Below are positions 36,138 to 45,544 of a stretch of DNA of 64,000 nt, one piece after another. The DNA is from Sphingobacterium sp. JB170 (lineage in GTDB: Bacteria > Bacteroidota > Bacteroidia > Sphingobacteriales > Sphingobacteriaceae), in assembly GCF_900163865.1 (NCBI RefSeq), contig NZ_FUKU01000042.1, positions 31,738-95,737 of the forward strand, read 5' to 3'. Below the pieces are notes generated by a model. It did no database searches, was not told where the DNA came from, and saw only the letters and a program-made list of their open reading frames with translations. Both the position numbers and the translations under genes were made by a program. The first letter of the stretch is position 1, and every line of letters starts with the position of its first letter.

Positions 36138-38087
36138 ATGCTAAGACAAATAATTTACTCTGCGATTTCTAGCTGCCTTTTATTATCCCAAGCAGCGGTG
36201 GCACAAACACAAAGCGCCTACAATTACACCGAGACTTTTGATCCTATATTTTACACAAAAAATGGAAACGCTTACCGAAGTGCCTCGGGCAAACCCGGAC
36301 CATCCTATTGGCAAAATGCCGCTGACTACATTCTAAAGGTATCGCTCGATGATCAGTCCGATCGCGTCTCAGGATCGGTGTCCATCAAATACACGAATAA
36401 CAGTCCCGAAGAATTAAAGTTTATTTGGTTGCAACTTGATCAAAATCTATTCAATGAGGATTCGCGTGGTCAGGCAACCGTCCCGCTGGAAGATAGCCGA
36501 TATGGCACAGCGGGATCCGATTTCGACGGCGGGTTCTCACTGAGCAAAGTAACCCTAGGTGATGATCGTGATGCGGAGTATATTGTGAACGACACCCGAA
36601 TGCGTATCGAGCTTCCAACTCCACTAAAACCTGGAGGAAGCACGGTAGACATTAAAATTAATTTCGACTACGCAATACCGGAATACGGTGCAGACCGTAC
36701 CGGAATATTAGACACCCAAAATGGTAAAATATACAGTATTGCGCAGTGGTATCCACGCGTATGCGTATTTGACGACGTATTAGGTTGGAACACAGATCCG
36801 TACACCGGTCCCGGCGAATTCTATCTTGAATTTGGAAATTATCAGGTAGAAATAACAGCACCAGCAAATCACATCGTTGTCGCAGGAGGTGAGTTGCAAA
36901 ACCCTCAAGACGTTTGGACTAAAGAACAGCTTTCACGATACAAAAATGCCTCCGAGAGTGATAAAACGGTTATCATTCGATCTGCGCAAGAGGTGAATGA
37001 CAAAAATTCGCGTCCGTCCGGCAAAACGCTTACCTGGAAATATAAACTGGACAATGCGCATGATTTTGCCTGGGCAAGTTCCCCGGCATTTATTATCGAC
37101 GGTGCAAAAATAAATAACCCCAGCGGCACCAAATCACTCGCCCTATCGGCATATCCCGTCGAAAGTAATGGGGGGAACGCTTGGGAACGTTCAACGGAAT
37201 ATACCAAAGCGTCAATTGAGCACTATAGCGAAAAATGGTATGAATACCCCTACCCGGTCGCGGTTAATGTTGCCTCGAATGTTGGTGGAATGGAGTATCC
37301 GGGGCTATCTTTCTGCGGCCACAAAGCCAAAGCAGGCAGCTTATGGGGTGTTACCGATCATGAATTTGGTCACAACTGGTTCCCGATGATCGTCGGAAGT
37401 AATGAAAGGCTACATGCGTGGATGGACGAAGGGTTTAACAGCTTTATAAATGATATATCAACAGAAGCGTTCAATAAAGGCGAGTATAACAAAACCTTTG
37501 GAAACAAAAATGCGATTTCTAAAGCGCTTGCCAACCCAAATTTGGAACCGATTATGTCGGCGCCAGCGGGAATGCGAGAGCGTAATATTGGTGTACTAGC
37601 ATATTACAAACCTTCTTTTGGTTTACGTTTGTTGCGTGATGAAATAATCGGTGCCGAGCGATTCGATAAAGCGTTCAGAGCCTACGTCGAGAATTGGGCG
37701 TACAAGCACCCCACCCCGGATGACTTTTTCCGCACTATAGAAAATGAAACCGGTGAAAACTTAGCTTGGTTTTGGCGCGGGTGGTTTCAAAACAACTGGA
37801 CATTAGACCAAAGTCTTGCAAGCGTTGAGTATGTCAATTTGAATCCAAACGATGGCGCTTTAATCACGGTCGACAATTTACAGAAGCTTGCGCTACCCGT
37901 AGTGATCGAAGCAACAACCGAATCGGGAAAGAAAATCCGGAAAAAACTCCCGGTAGAAGTGTGGCAGCGCAACACGTCTTGGCGCTTCAAGCTCGAATCA
38001 ACGGAGAAACTTTCCAAAGTGGTCATCGACCCTGATCATGTCTACCCAGACATAAATTCAGATAATAATGTTTGGCCTCGAAATTAA
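36138..38087 (+). CDS. Secreted M1 family metallopeptidase
   Basis: This 649-residue protein starts at the ATG at 36138 ([23 protein letters not shown]); a longer frame overlaps the upstream gene. After the signal peptide come an N-terminal beta-sandwich (about 45-300), the aminopeptidase recognition motif VGGMEYPG and the gluzincin site HEFGHNW with zinc ligands His408, His412 and Glu431 (DEGF). The C-terminal part is helical. It is a zinc aminopeptidase predicted to be periplasmic or surface exposed. It heads a run with a CarboxypepD_reg protein and an amino acid permease, suggesting peptide use. Confidence 0.93.
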   Translation: MLRQIIYSAISSCLLLSQAAVAQTQSAYNYTETFDPIFYTKNGNAYRSASGKPGPSYWQNAADYILKVSLDDQSDRVSGSVSIKYTNNSPEELKFIWLQLDQNLFNEDSRGQATVPLEDSRYGTAGSDFDGGFSLSKVTLGDDRDAEYIVNDTRMRIELPTPLKPGGSTVDIKINFDYAIPEYGADRTGILDTQNGKIYSIAQWYPRVCVFDDVLGWNTDPYTGPGEFYLEFGNYQVEITAPANHIVVAGGELQNPQDVWTKEQLSRYKNASESDKTVIIRSAQEVNDKNSRPSGKTLTWKYKLDNAHDFAWASSPAFIIDGAKINNPSGTKSLALSAYPVESNGGNAWERSTEYTKASIEHYSEKWYEYPYPVAVNVASNVGGMEYPGLSFCGHKAKAGSLWGVTDHEFGHNWFPMIVGSNERLHAWMDEGFNSFINDISTEAFNKGEYNKTFGNKNAISKALANPNLEPIMSAPAGMRERNIGVLAYYKPSFGLRLLRDEIIGAERFDKAFRAYVENWAYKHPTPDDFFRTIENETGENLAWFWRGWFQNNWTLDQSLASVEYVNLNPNDGALITVDNLQKLALPVVIEATTESGKKIRKKLPVEVWQRNTSWRFKLESTEKLSKVVIDPDHVYPDINSDNNVWPRN

Positions 38088-38095
38088 AAGCGTAT

Positions 38096-38779
38096 ATGGA
38101 ATATTTAAAAAAGATAAGCATACTCACGATAGTACTTATCTGCTCGCTCACCAGTATCAACGCGCAGCAGCTAAAAGGTATTGTTCATGAGTTAAATAGT
38201 AGCGAACGCTTACAAGATGTGATCGTAAAGAATCTACGAACTAACAATGAAGTAACCTCAAATAGAGATGGTGAATTTCTTATTGACGGGGCACTTAACG
38301 ACCTGCTAACTTTTAGTCAGACTGGATATCAAACGGATACCGTATTTGTGTATGAACACGGTATTCAACGGGTCTACCTTGTCCGTGATAACAATAATAT
38401 CGTTATCGATGAAGTACTAGTCACCCGACTTACCGATAGCCGTCTAGCCGCGGAAATCGCGACGGCAAGAAACGAAGGTAAGGTTGTCGAGGCCTCACAG
38501 AATCGCGGTGGATTACGTGTGTCGCCTTCGCGTCTGTTTGGACGCAAAAGCAAACAAGCCCGAGGAAATCTCAATGTGCTAATCACCGAACAGCAAAACA
38601 GAAAAGTAGACCGGTTATTTTCCGAAAAGCTTATCCGTAGCATCATTCCTATCAGCGCGGAGGAACTACCTTTATTTCGTGACCGATATCGGCCAGAGCT
38701 TAAGTTCATTGAGACGGCTTCGGCCGAAGATATGCGCATTTACGTTCTGGATTCCTATTCGAAATTTAAGAAACTATAA
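38096..38779 (+). CDS. Secreted CarboxypepD_reg-like domain protein
   Basis: This 227-residue protein starts at the ATG at 38096 (MEYLKKISILTIVLIC), 8 nt after the peptidase stop. The signal peptide ends near INAQQ, then a carboxypeptidase-regulatory-like beta-sandwich (about 27-110, LKGIVHELNSSERLQDVIVKN and RDGEFLIDGALNDLLTFSQ) and a charged helical tail with LFGRKSKQAR. Unlike most such proteins it carries no barrel, so it may be a periplasmic adaptor. It is co-transcribed with the M1 peptidase; function unknown. Confidence 0.82.
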   Translation: MEYLKKISILTIVLICSLTSINAQQLKGIVHELNSSERLQDVIVKNLRTNNEVTSNRDGEFLIDGALNDLLTFSQTGYQTDTVFVYEHGIQRVYLVRDNNNIVIDEVLVTRLTDSRLAAEIATARNEGKVVEASQNRGGLRVSPSRLFGRKSKQARGNLNVLITEQQNRKVDRLFSEKLIRSIIPISAEELPLFRDRYRPELKFIETASAEDMRIYVLDSYSKFKKL

Positions 38780-38807
38780 ACCAAATATTTCATAAAAATC
38801 CCCCGAC

Positions 38808-40289
38808 ATGATGCTATATAAGAAGTCAATCCCGCAAATCATCGAAGAAGCAAAAGAAACCGGAGAGCACACGCTCAAACGAACGCTTTCGGCGACGGGA
38901 CTCGTAGCATTAGGAGTCGGTGCGATAGTGGGCGCGGGCCTGTTCTCGCTAACGGGGATTGCCGCGGCGGAAAATGCGGGGCCCGCAGTTTTACTCTCTT
39001 TTATAATTGCGGCCGTAGCCTGTTCTTTCGCAGGTCTTTGCTATGCAGAATTTGCCTCGATGATTCCCGTTGCAGGAAGCGCATACACCTACTCCTACGC
39101 GACCATGGGCGAATTTATAGCGTGGATCATTGGATGGGATTTGGTTTTAGAATACGCCCTTGCCAGTGCTACGGTCGCCGTAAGCTGGTCGCAGTATTTC
39201 AACGAACTACTGTCCACTTTCAATGTGTCAATTCCCGAACAGTTTTTAAAAGGGCCTTGGGAGGGCGGCATGGTCAATTTGCCGGCGATAGTGATCGTAT
39301 GCTTACTCTCGGTATTATTGATGCGCGGAACGAAAGAATCAACGACCGTGAATAACCTACTCGTTATTTTAAAAGTGACGGTCGTACTTATTTTTATCGC
39401 ACTTGGCTGGAGGTTTATTGACCCAGCAAATCACACCCCGTTTATACCCGATAACCCGGCAGAAGAAATGGTCAAAAGTGGTGAGCTTGGCCTATGGGCA
39501 TTTCTCACAGGGCAACACTTCGGGGAATTCGGGATCAGCGGCATACTGCGTGCCGCGGGCGTATTATTTTTTGCATTCATTGGATTTGATGCCGTCAGTA
39601 CGGCAGCGCAAGAAGCGAAAGATCCCAAAAGAACGATGCCTATTGGTATTATCGGCTCTTTGATTATATGTACTATCCTTTACGTGTTATTCGCTTATGT
39701 GTTAACCGGCTTAGAGCATTACACCTTGTTTAAAGACAACGCAAAACCGGTCTCTACAGCTTTTGCCAAGACCGGATATACGTTCTTAAATACCGCTTTA
39801 ACGCTCACCATCATCGCCGGATACACATCGGTAATCTTAGTCATGCTTTTGGGGCAAAGCCGTGTATTTTACTCCATGAGCAAAGATGGTCTCTTACCCA
39901 AGATTTTTTCTGACCTATCCAAAAACCGCACGCCCTGGAAAACGAATTTTATATTCATGATTTTCGTTTCCCTATTTGCAGGCTTCGTACCTATTTCTGA
40001 TTTAGGTCATATGGTAAGCATTGGGACGCTTTTCGCTTTTGCTTTGGTGTGTCTGGGAATACTTGTGTTGCGTAAAACCTCGCCCGAGCTTGAGCGTCCG
40101 TTTAAAACACCATTTGTACCCTTGGTGCCTATTCTGGGGATTCTCGTCTGTGGGATACTCATGGCATCACTGCCAGTGGAGAGCTGGGAGCGTCTCGCTG
40201 GATGGTTATTATTAGGCTTAGTAATTTATTTCTTTTACGGCAAGAAACACAGTAAGCTGCGTGAATCAGAAGCGGGTAAAAAATCATAA
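38808..40289 (+). CDS. APC superfamily amino acid permease (CAT-like)
   Basis: This 493-residue inner-membrane transporter has about 12 hydrophobic helices. The first carries GVGAIVGAGLFSLTGIAAAENAGPA, the unwound substrate-binding loop of the APC fold, and helix 3 carries YAEFASMIPVAGSAYTYSY. The pattern matches the cationic amino acid transporter/YfnA branch of Bacteroidetes. The substrate is not resolved. It follows the secreted peptidase pair by 28 nt and could import amino acids released by it. Confidence 0.92.
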   Translation: MMLYKKSIPQIIEEAKETGEHTLKRTLSATGLVALGVGAIVGAGLFSLTGIAAAENAGPAVLLSFIIAAVACSFAGLCYAEFASMIPVAGSAYTYSYATMGEFIAWIIGWDLVLEYALASATVAVSWSQYFNELLSTFNVSIPEQFLKGPWEGGMVNLPAIVIVCLLSVLLMRGTKESTTVNNLLVILKVTVVLIFIALGWRFIDPANHTPFIPDNPAEEMVKSGELGLWAFLTGQHFGEFGISGILRAAGVLFFAFIGFDAVSTAAQEAKDPKRTMPIGIIGSLIICTILYVLFAYVLTGLEHYTLFKDNAKPVSTAFAKTGYTFLNTALTLTIIAGYTSVILVMLLGQSRVFYSMSKDGLLPKIFSDLSKNRTPWKTNFIFMIFVSLFAGFVPISDLGHMVSIGTLFAFALVCLGILVLRKTSPELERPFKTPFVPLVPILGILVCGILMASLPVESWERLAGWLLLGLVIYFFYGKKHSKLRESEAGKKS

Positions 40290-40363
40290 TTTACGGCGTA
40301 GATGCAGCAGGTAATGCGGGCTTATGCTAACGGAATCTTTCTAACATTTACATTGACTTACTC

Positions 40364-41266
40364 ATGAGAAAAGTACTATTACTAATTTTGAATATCTCCT
40401 TAATTTCAAATCTCGTGCAAGCACAAAAGAACGACAAAAAACTGACGAAAATTATTGAGCAAGAAATCGCCTCATTTGACGGTGAGATCGGAATATATGT
40501 CGAAAACTTTAAAAAGGATATTACGGTAGAAATACAGGCTGACAGAATATTTCCAACGGCCAGTATTGTTAAAATACCTATTCTGGTTGGCGTATTTGAC
40601 AAGATAAACGACGGAAGCTTGAACCTCTCCAATTCATACATTTATGATGCTAAACGCGAATATGGCGGATCTGGTCTGATGCAATTTTTCAAAGACAGCG
40701 CACGTACAGATTTATCAACAATAGTATCATTAATGCTTTCCTACAGCGACAATGTCGCTTCGATATGGTGTCAAGAACTTGCCGGAGGTGGTCAAAATAT
40801 AAATCGAATAATGGACGAACTTGGTCTCAAAAATACGCGCGTAAATTCGAAAACAGCCGGAAGAGAGGATGACTGGAACCAATACGGTTGGGGACAAACA
40901 ACACCGAAAGAAATCGCAACGCTTCTGGCTAAAATTCGGTTTAAAAAGGTATACGATAACCGACTCTCAGACAAAATGTATCGCTATTTGAAAAACCAAT
41001 TCTACAACGAGCGATCACTTTCACAAATCCCGGCAGAAATTGCCACCGCATCGAAAACCGGATCGGTAAACGAGTCCCGTGGTGAGGTCGTTTTTGTTCA
41101 TGCGCCTTCTGGAGATTTTGTATTCTCCATATTAACCAAGAATAATAAAGATCAAAGCTGGACGCCGGACAACGAAGCAGAAGTACTGACACGCAAAATA
41201 GCCAAGCTACTTTGGAACTACTTTGAGCCTAAGCACGAATTCACACCTTATGCGCCCGTGAATTAA
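40364..41266 (+). CDS. Class A beta-lactamase-like serine hydrolase
   Basis: This 300-residue protein has a signal peptide ending near VQAQ. All class A motifs are present with near-standard spacing: Ser67-x-x-Lys70 (SIVK), Ser128-Asp-Asn130 (YSDN), Glu168 and Asn172 (EDDWN, in the omega-loop position) and Lys231-Thr-Gly233 (SKTGS). The overall sequence is rather diverged from clinical enzymes, so the substrate could be a penicillin, a cephalosporin or a cell-wall-related ester. It is predicted to be periplasmic. It lies about 75 nt after the permease; whether they are co-transcribed is unclear. Confidence 0.85.
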   Translation: MRKVLLLILNISLISNLVQAQKNDKKLTKIIEQEIASFDGEIGIYVENFKKDITVEIQADRIFPTASIVKIPILVGVFDKINDGSLNLSNSYIYDAKREYGGSGLMQFFKDSARTDLSTIVSLMLSYSDNVASIWCQELAGGGQNINRIMDELGLKNTRVNSKTAGREDDWNQYGWGQTTPKEIATLLAKIRFKKVYDNRLSDKMYRYLKNQFYNERSLSQIPAEIATASKTGSVNESRGEVVFVHAPSGDFVFSILTKNNKDQSWTPDNEAEVLTRKIAKLLWNYFEPKHEFTPYAPVN

Positions 41267-41307
41267 CGCGCGTTCTTAAGGCAAGGAATCAGAAAGAGGT
41301 AGCACTG

Positions 41308-42690
41308 TTAGTTTGTAACAGTTCTTCCCTTACTCTCCCAATCGACAAAACTCCCCATATACAACTTCAAATTTTTAAACCCTATAGATTCTAAATACGA
41401 GTAAGCGATCGACGCGCGGTCACCCGATTGACATTGGATAATAAACGTTTTATCGGCTATAGTCCGCAGACGTTCCATTTTGGGTAAATGACCGACGAAA
41501 AAATGCTCGGCCCCCGGAATATGTGAACGGTGATATTCGCTGGCATTGCGCACGTCCATCAAAACAACGTCCGGCTCATCTTTTAAGTTGGCTACCTTCA
41601 CATCATCCACCAGCTCTGTACGGATTAATGATGCGCCCGAAATATCGGAAACAAACCCCACGACATTATCCATACCGATCAGCGATAACTTGCGGACAAT
41701 CTCTTGCTGCTGTTCAACGGGCGCAATAACGACAATCTGTTTACTATAATCCAGCATCCAACCGGCCCAATTTACCATACTTTTTTTATTCTGGATGTTG
41801 ATCGAGTTGCCTATGTGACCAGCTGCATACTCGGTCTTATCACGCGAATCGAGCAAAACAATGTCGGTGCGTCCTTCGAGCTGCTCGATCGTATACTGGT
41901 GTAACTCATTCGGCGCAGCGTACAACGGGCGGTTCTGCTTATTCCAAATTTTCATCCGTGAGAAATACGTTGGTACTTCTGGCTGCCCCGCTAGCAGTTC
42001 ATTGGTAAACCCTTCTACATCATCCCCGTATTGCAGCGCCCAGTTACGTAATTTTTCATAACCAACCGTACTACTGGGTACGCCTCCTAAAGCTTTACCA
42101 CATGCTGAACCGGCTCCGTGTCCCGGCCACACTTGAACAAAATCTGGCAAAGCGGTAAACTTCTTCAGCGATTCGAAGAGCTTCCGTGCGCTCTGATGTT
42201 TACTATTTTGAATGCCGGCGGCCTCTTCCAATAAATCGGGCCGGCCCACGTCGCCCACAAACACGAAGTCACCCGTGAAAATCATCACGGGTTCATCGCT
42301 CGCGGGGTGATCGCGCAGTAACAGACTAATACTTTCGGGTGTATGTCCTGGGGTATGCATGACCTCCAAACTTAAATTTCCAACCTTGATGAAATCGCCC
42401 TGGCGAAGGCCATTATGTGAATACTCATATTGCCAACGCGTACCGCCCTCAGCCGAAAGATATATTTGAGCACCAGTTTCGGCAGCCAGCTCCGGCGTTC
42501 CTGCCAAAAAATCAGCATGGATATGTGTTTCCACAACGTGGGTAATCGTTAGGTTTTGCTGCTTGGCTATCTCTAAGTAGTATGATATGTCCCGCTGCGG
42601 ATCGATCACAATAGCTTGCTTTTTGTCCTTGCAGCCCAGAAAATAACTTGCCTGAGCAAGATTTTGATCGTATACATTTTGAAAAAACAT
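41308..42690 (-). CDS. MBL-fold hydrolase with two rhodanese domains (persulfide dioxygenase-like)
   Basis: This 460-residue protein starts at the ATG at 42690 (MFFQNVYDQNLAQASYFLG). The N-terminal metallo-beta-lactamase domain (about 1-240) has VVETHIHADFLAGTPE and HTPGHTPESIS, the ETHE1-like iron or zinc site. Two rhodanese domains follow. The first (about 265-350) lacks the active cysteine, while the second (about 365-455) has CQSGDRA with the sulfur-carrying Cys. The protein probably oxidises or transfers sulfane sulfur. It is the last gene of the sulfur operon starting at 44539. Confidence 0.9.
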   Translation of the reverse strand: MFFQNVYDQNLAQASYFLGCKDKKQAIVIDPQRDISYYLEIAKQQNLTITHVVETHIHADFLAGTPELAAETGAQIYLSAEGGTRWQYEYSHNGLRQGDFIKVGNLSLEVMHTPGHTPESISLLLRDHPASDEPVMIFTGDFVFVGDVGRPDLLEEAAGIQNSKHQSARKLFESLKKFTALPDFVQVWPGHGAGSACGKALGGVPSSTVGYEKLRNWALQYGDDVEGFTNELLAGQPEVPTYFSRMKIWNKQNRPLYAAPNELHQYTIEQLEGRTDIVLLDSRDKTEYAAGHIGNSINIQNKKSMVNWAGWMLDYSKQIVVIAPVEQQQEIVRKLSLIGMDNVVGFVSDISGASLIRTELVDDVKVANLKDEPDVVLMDVRNASEYHRSHIPGAEHFFVGHLPKMERLRTIADKTFIIQCQSGDRASIAYSYLESIGFKNLKLYMGSFVDWESKGRTVTN

Positions 42691-42746
42691 ATAAAATGAA
42701 TTACGTGTAAAAATCAATTGATAAGTGCAGGCCAACCTGCATACTT

Positions 42747-43547
42747 TTAATGCCCCAAATATAATTCCCGCAGGATAATATACATCGCGACGAATAATAA
42801 AAGAACGCCGAACCCCGTGCGCAATTTAGTCCCGGATACTACAATACTCAGCTTGAAGCCAACAAAAATTCCGATTATTGCTAAGCTTGTGTAGCCGATA
42901 AGAATTGACCAGTCGAATGTGGGGAATTTCTCGACATCGCCCAATATACCAAAAAATGAATTTATAGAAATAATAACCAGTGAGGTTGAAACGGCTCGCT
43001 TCATTGACATTCCGTTAAAGTTTATCAGCGCAGGGATAATAAGAAAACCACCACCAGCACCAACTACGCCCGTGACCAGCCCCACAATAAGTCCCTGTAC
43101 GACCAACATGCTAGTTTTTACATTTCCCGGTAAAACAACCTGTCCGGTTTTTACGTTTGCGCCCCGAATAGTAACCAAGCCCGCCACTAGCATCACACAT
43201 GCAAATAACATCATCAGAACCAGATCTTGCATAAATTCCCATCGACCGATAACTATTATCTCCGGCACGAGCGGTAGAATATAGCTGCGTGTAACAAAAA
43301 CCATCAACAGTGATGGAAGACCAAACAAAGAAATCTTATTAAAATCTACCTCCTTATTATAGACTCCACGGATCGATCCAACTAACGAAGTGACCCCTAT
43401 TGCGAACAGAGAATATGTTGTCGCAAGAACAGGATCTACCTCCAAAGCGTACACCATGATCGGTACAGTAAGTATCGTACCGCCACTCCCAACCAAACCC
43501 AAAGTTACGCCGACCAGCAGTGCTAATATAAATCCCAAAATCATCAT
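42747..43547 (-). CDS. TauE/SafE family sulfite or sulfur-compound exporter
   Basis: This 266-residue integral membrane protein has about eight helices and the two TauE repeats, each with a Gly-rich loop (TLGLVGSGGTILTVPI and VTGVVGAGGGFLIIPAL). Family members export sulfite, sulfoacetate or related anions. It lies between the YeeE/YedE halves and the MBL-rhodanese gene, so it most likely moves sulfite or thiosulfate made by that system. The second Met is an equally good start. Confidence 0.9.
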   Translation of the reverse strand: MMILGFILALLVGVTLGLVGSGGTILTVPIMVYALEVDPVLATTYSLFAIGVTSLVGSIRGVYNKEVDFNKISLFGLPSLLMVFVTRSYILPLVPEIIVIGRWEFMQDLVLMMLFACVMLVAGLVTIRGANVKTGQVVLPGNVKTSMLVVQGLIVGLVTGVVGAGGGFLIIPALINFNGMSMKRAVSTSLVIISINSFFGILGDVEKFPTFDWSILIGYTSLAIIGIFVGFKLSIVVSGTKLRTGFGVLLLFVAMYIILRELYLGH

Positions 43548-43577
43548 ATCCGCGATATCGATCTACCTTGGTCTATT

Positions 43578-43988
43578 TCAATGCAATAATTTATTGCGCA
43601 AAAGTCCATACAAATAAGTTCCCAGTACCGCCGAGATCGCAACAACAAGCATAGCCTTCACGCCTGCGCCGATCAACACAAATATAGGTGCGGGACAGGC
43701 GCCAACAAGTGCCCAACCCAATCCAAATAATATACCCCCAAATAGGTATCGAGCAATCGAGCGCCGCTTAGGAGCAATATAAATCGGCTTGCCATCAATA
43801 TCCCTTCCTCGGCGTTTTAACCACTGCGTGGCAGGTAACCCGACAAGCAGTGCGCTCGCTATAAACCCATACATATGGAAGGAATCAAAATTAAACATTT
43901 CGAAAATTCGAAACCATGAAGCAGCTTCTCCTTTGTACATTGCTACTCCAAAAATTAGGCCTAGCCCTAAATATATTAGCGTTCTCAT
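43578..43988 (-). CDS. YeeE/YedE-type thiosulfate transporter, C-terminal half (DUF6691-like)
   Basis: This 136-residue membrane protein has about four helices and a conserved Cys loop LVGACPAPIFVLIGAG, matching the second half of full-length YeeE. It overlaps the preceding gene by 4 nt (ATGA), so both are translated together and presumably assemble into one transporter. Splitting YeeE into two genes is common in Bacteroidetes and Proteobacteria sulfur clusters. Confidence 0.88.
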   Translation of the reverse strand: MRTLIYLGLGLIFGVAMYKGEAASWFRIFEMFNFDSFHMYGFIASALLVGLPATQWLKRRGRDIDGKPIYIAPKRRSIARYLFGGILFGLGWALVGACPAPIFVLIGAGVKAMLVVAISAVLGTYLYGLLRNKLLH

Positions 43989-44539
43989 AGGCTAAAAATA
44001 AGTGGAAATAATACGTGTACCATGAATAACCCGCCGAAGAAAAACCCAATAACGGCAATCAACGAAGGCAACTGTAGATCGCTCAATCCCGAAATCGCAT
44101 GCCCCGAGGTACAGCCGCCGGCATAGCGCGTTCCAAAACCAACGAGCAGCCCCCCGAAAATCAATAAGGAAACATCTTTAAATGACCAGGATTCAAAAAG
44201 TTCGGTGGGATAATAGCTCTCTCCTACACTGGTAATACCCAACAAGTTTAACCGTTCAACGGTGGTCGATGAGATATCAGGCATATGCTGATTGGGAAAT
44301 ATTTGTGCCGCTAGAAATCCACCTGCCACGGTTCCGACAAGAAACAGCAAATTCCATCGCTGCGATTTCCAGTCGTAGTCAAAAAAACTACACGTCTGCC
44401 CCGCCCCAAGTGCCGAACAAATCGTGCGAAAATTAGAAGAAAAACCAAAGGTATTCCCCATCCACATCAAACAAACCATCACTAAGCCGACAACGCCTCC
44501 TCCGACATACCAAGGCCACGGTGCAAATAACCAATCCAT
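43985..44539 (-). CDS. YeeE/YedE-type thiosulfate transporter, N-terminal half
   Basis: This 184-residue membrane protein has about five hydrophobic segments and the diagnostic Cys motif AGGCTSGHAISG, which in YeeE passes thiosulfate through the membrane. It is the first gene of a four-gene minus-strand operon (this gene, DUF6691-like half, TauE, MBL-rhodanese). The operon is expected to import and process thiosulfate or sulfane sulfur. Confidence 0.9.
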   Translation of the reverse strand: MDWLFAPWPWYVGGGVVGLVMVCLMWMGNTFGFSSNFRTICSALGAGQTCSFFDYDWKSQRWNLLFLVGTVAGGFLAAQIFPNQHMPDISSTTVERLNLLGITSVGESYYPTELFESWSFKDVSLLIFGGLLVGFGTRYAGGCTSGHAISGLSDLQLPSLIAVIGFFFGGLFMVHVLFPLIFSL

Positions 44540-44659
44540 ATTTTCTTTATTTAGATTTATACAAAAATATATTATAATCTACAGTAGAAAGAACATTTAT
44601 TAAGATGTATAGAAAAATCCGCTGAAAATAAGCCCTTTGCGCCAGCGCTGTCAGCCCAC

Positions 44660-44690
44660 AAAAAAAAGCCTAGATTGTTATGTCTAGACC
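44660..44690 (-). terminator. Intrinsic terminator of kdsA
   Basis: Leftward, GGTCTAGA pairs with TCTAGGCT (two G-U pairs) over an 8-nt loop and is followed by about eight U (44667-44660). Confidence 0.7.
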
Positions 44691-44715
44691 TCCGTATTTC
44701 CAACACACCTTGCGG

Positions 44716-45531
44716 TTAAATAATTGCTTCTCTAACGCGTACCAACTTTGCGATCAGCTCTTCCAATAAATCTAAATGGAGCATATTAGCGCCATCTGAT
44801 TTGGCATTTGCCGGATCCGGGTGTGTTTCGATAAACAGTCCGTCCGCGCCTACGGCAATTGCCGCCTTGGCGATCGTTTCAATCAGTTCGGGCTTGCCGC
44901 CGGTAACCCCAGAGGATTGGTTTGGCTGCTGCAGCGAATGGGTACAATCCATAACCGTTGGCACACCAAAGGCACGCATTTCGGGCAGACCTCTAAAGTC
45001 AACGATGAGATCTTGATACCCAAAAGTGTTTCCTCGGTCAGTTAAGAAAACTTTATCATTGCCACAGTCTTTCACTTTATCAACCGCAAACTGCATCGAT
45101 CCCGCAGAAAGAAATTGTCCCTTTTTAATATTTACCACCTTACCTGTTTGCGCAGCGGCAACCAAAAGGTCGGTTTGTCTACATAGAAACGCTGGTATCT
45201 GTAAAACGTCCACATAAGCCGCTGCCATCGCCGCCTCATGGCTCTCATGTATGTCTGTCACGGTTGGAACGCCAAAGGTACGACCAACTTTTTCTAAGAT
45301 TTTCAATGCCTCTTCATCCCCTATACCCGTAAAGGAGTCTACTCGTGATCTATTTGCTTTACGGTAAGAACCTTTAAAAATGTATGGGATATTATATTTG
45401 TCTGTAATTTTTACAATACGCTCGGCAATATGCAGAGCAATGTCTTCCCCCTCAATTGCACAGGGTCCTGCCATAAGAAAAAACTGCGAAGAGTCGCCGT
45501 TTTTAATATTGGGCAAATAGGTATGAATCAT
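44716..45531 (-). CDS. kdsA: 3-deoxy-8-phosphooctulonate (KDO8P) synthase
   Basis: This 271-residue TIM-barrel enzyme condenses phosphoenolpyruvate with arabinose-5-phosphate to make KDO8P for lipopolysaccharide. Motifs include AGPCAIEGED, FKGSYRKANRSR, CRQTDLL and IETHPDPANAKSDG. Cys24 occupies the position that is Asn in metal-independent E. coli KdsA, so this is predicted to be a metal-dependent form. It follows recQ on the same strand by 13 nt. kdsD, which makes its arabinose-5-phosphate substrate, diverges from recQ just beyond. Confidence 0.97.
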   Translation of the reverse strand: MIHTYLPNIKNGDSSQFFLMAGPCAIEGEDIALHIAERIVKITDKYNIPYIFKGSYRKANRSRVDSFTGIGDEEALKILEKVGRTFGVPTVTDIHESHEAAMAAAYVDVLQIPAFLCRQTDLLVAAAQTGKVVNIKKGQFLSAGSMQFAVDKVKDCGNDKVFLTDRGNTFGYQDLIVDFRGLPEMRAFGVPTVMDCTHSLQQPNQSSGVTGGKPELIETIAKAAIAVGADGLFIETHPDPANAKSDGANMLHLDLLEELIAKLVRVREAII

Positions 45532-45544
45532 ATGTTGTTTGTGT

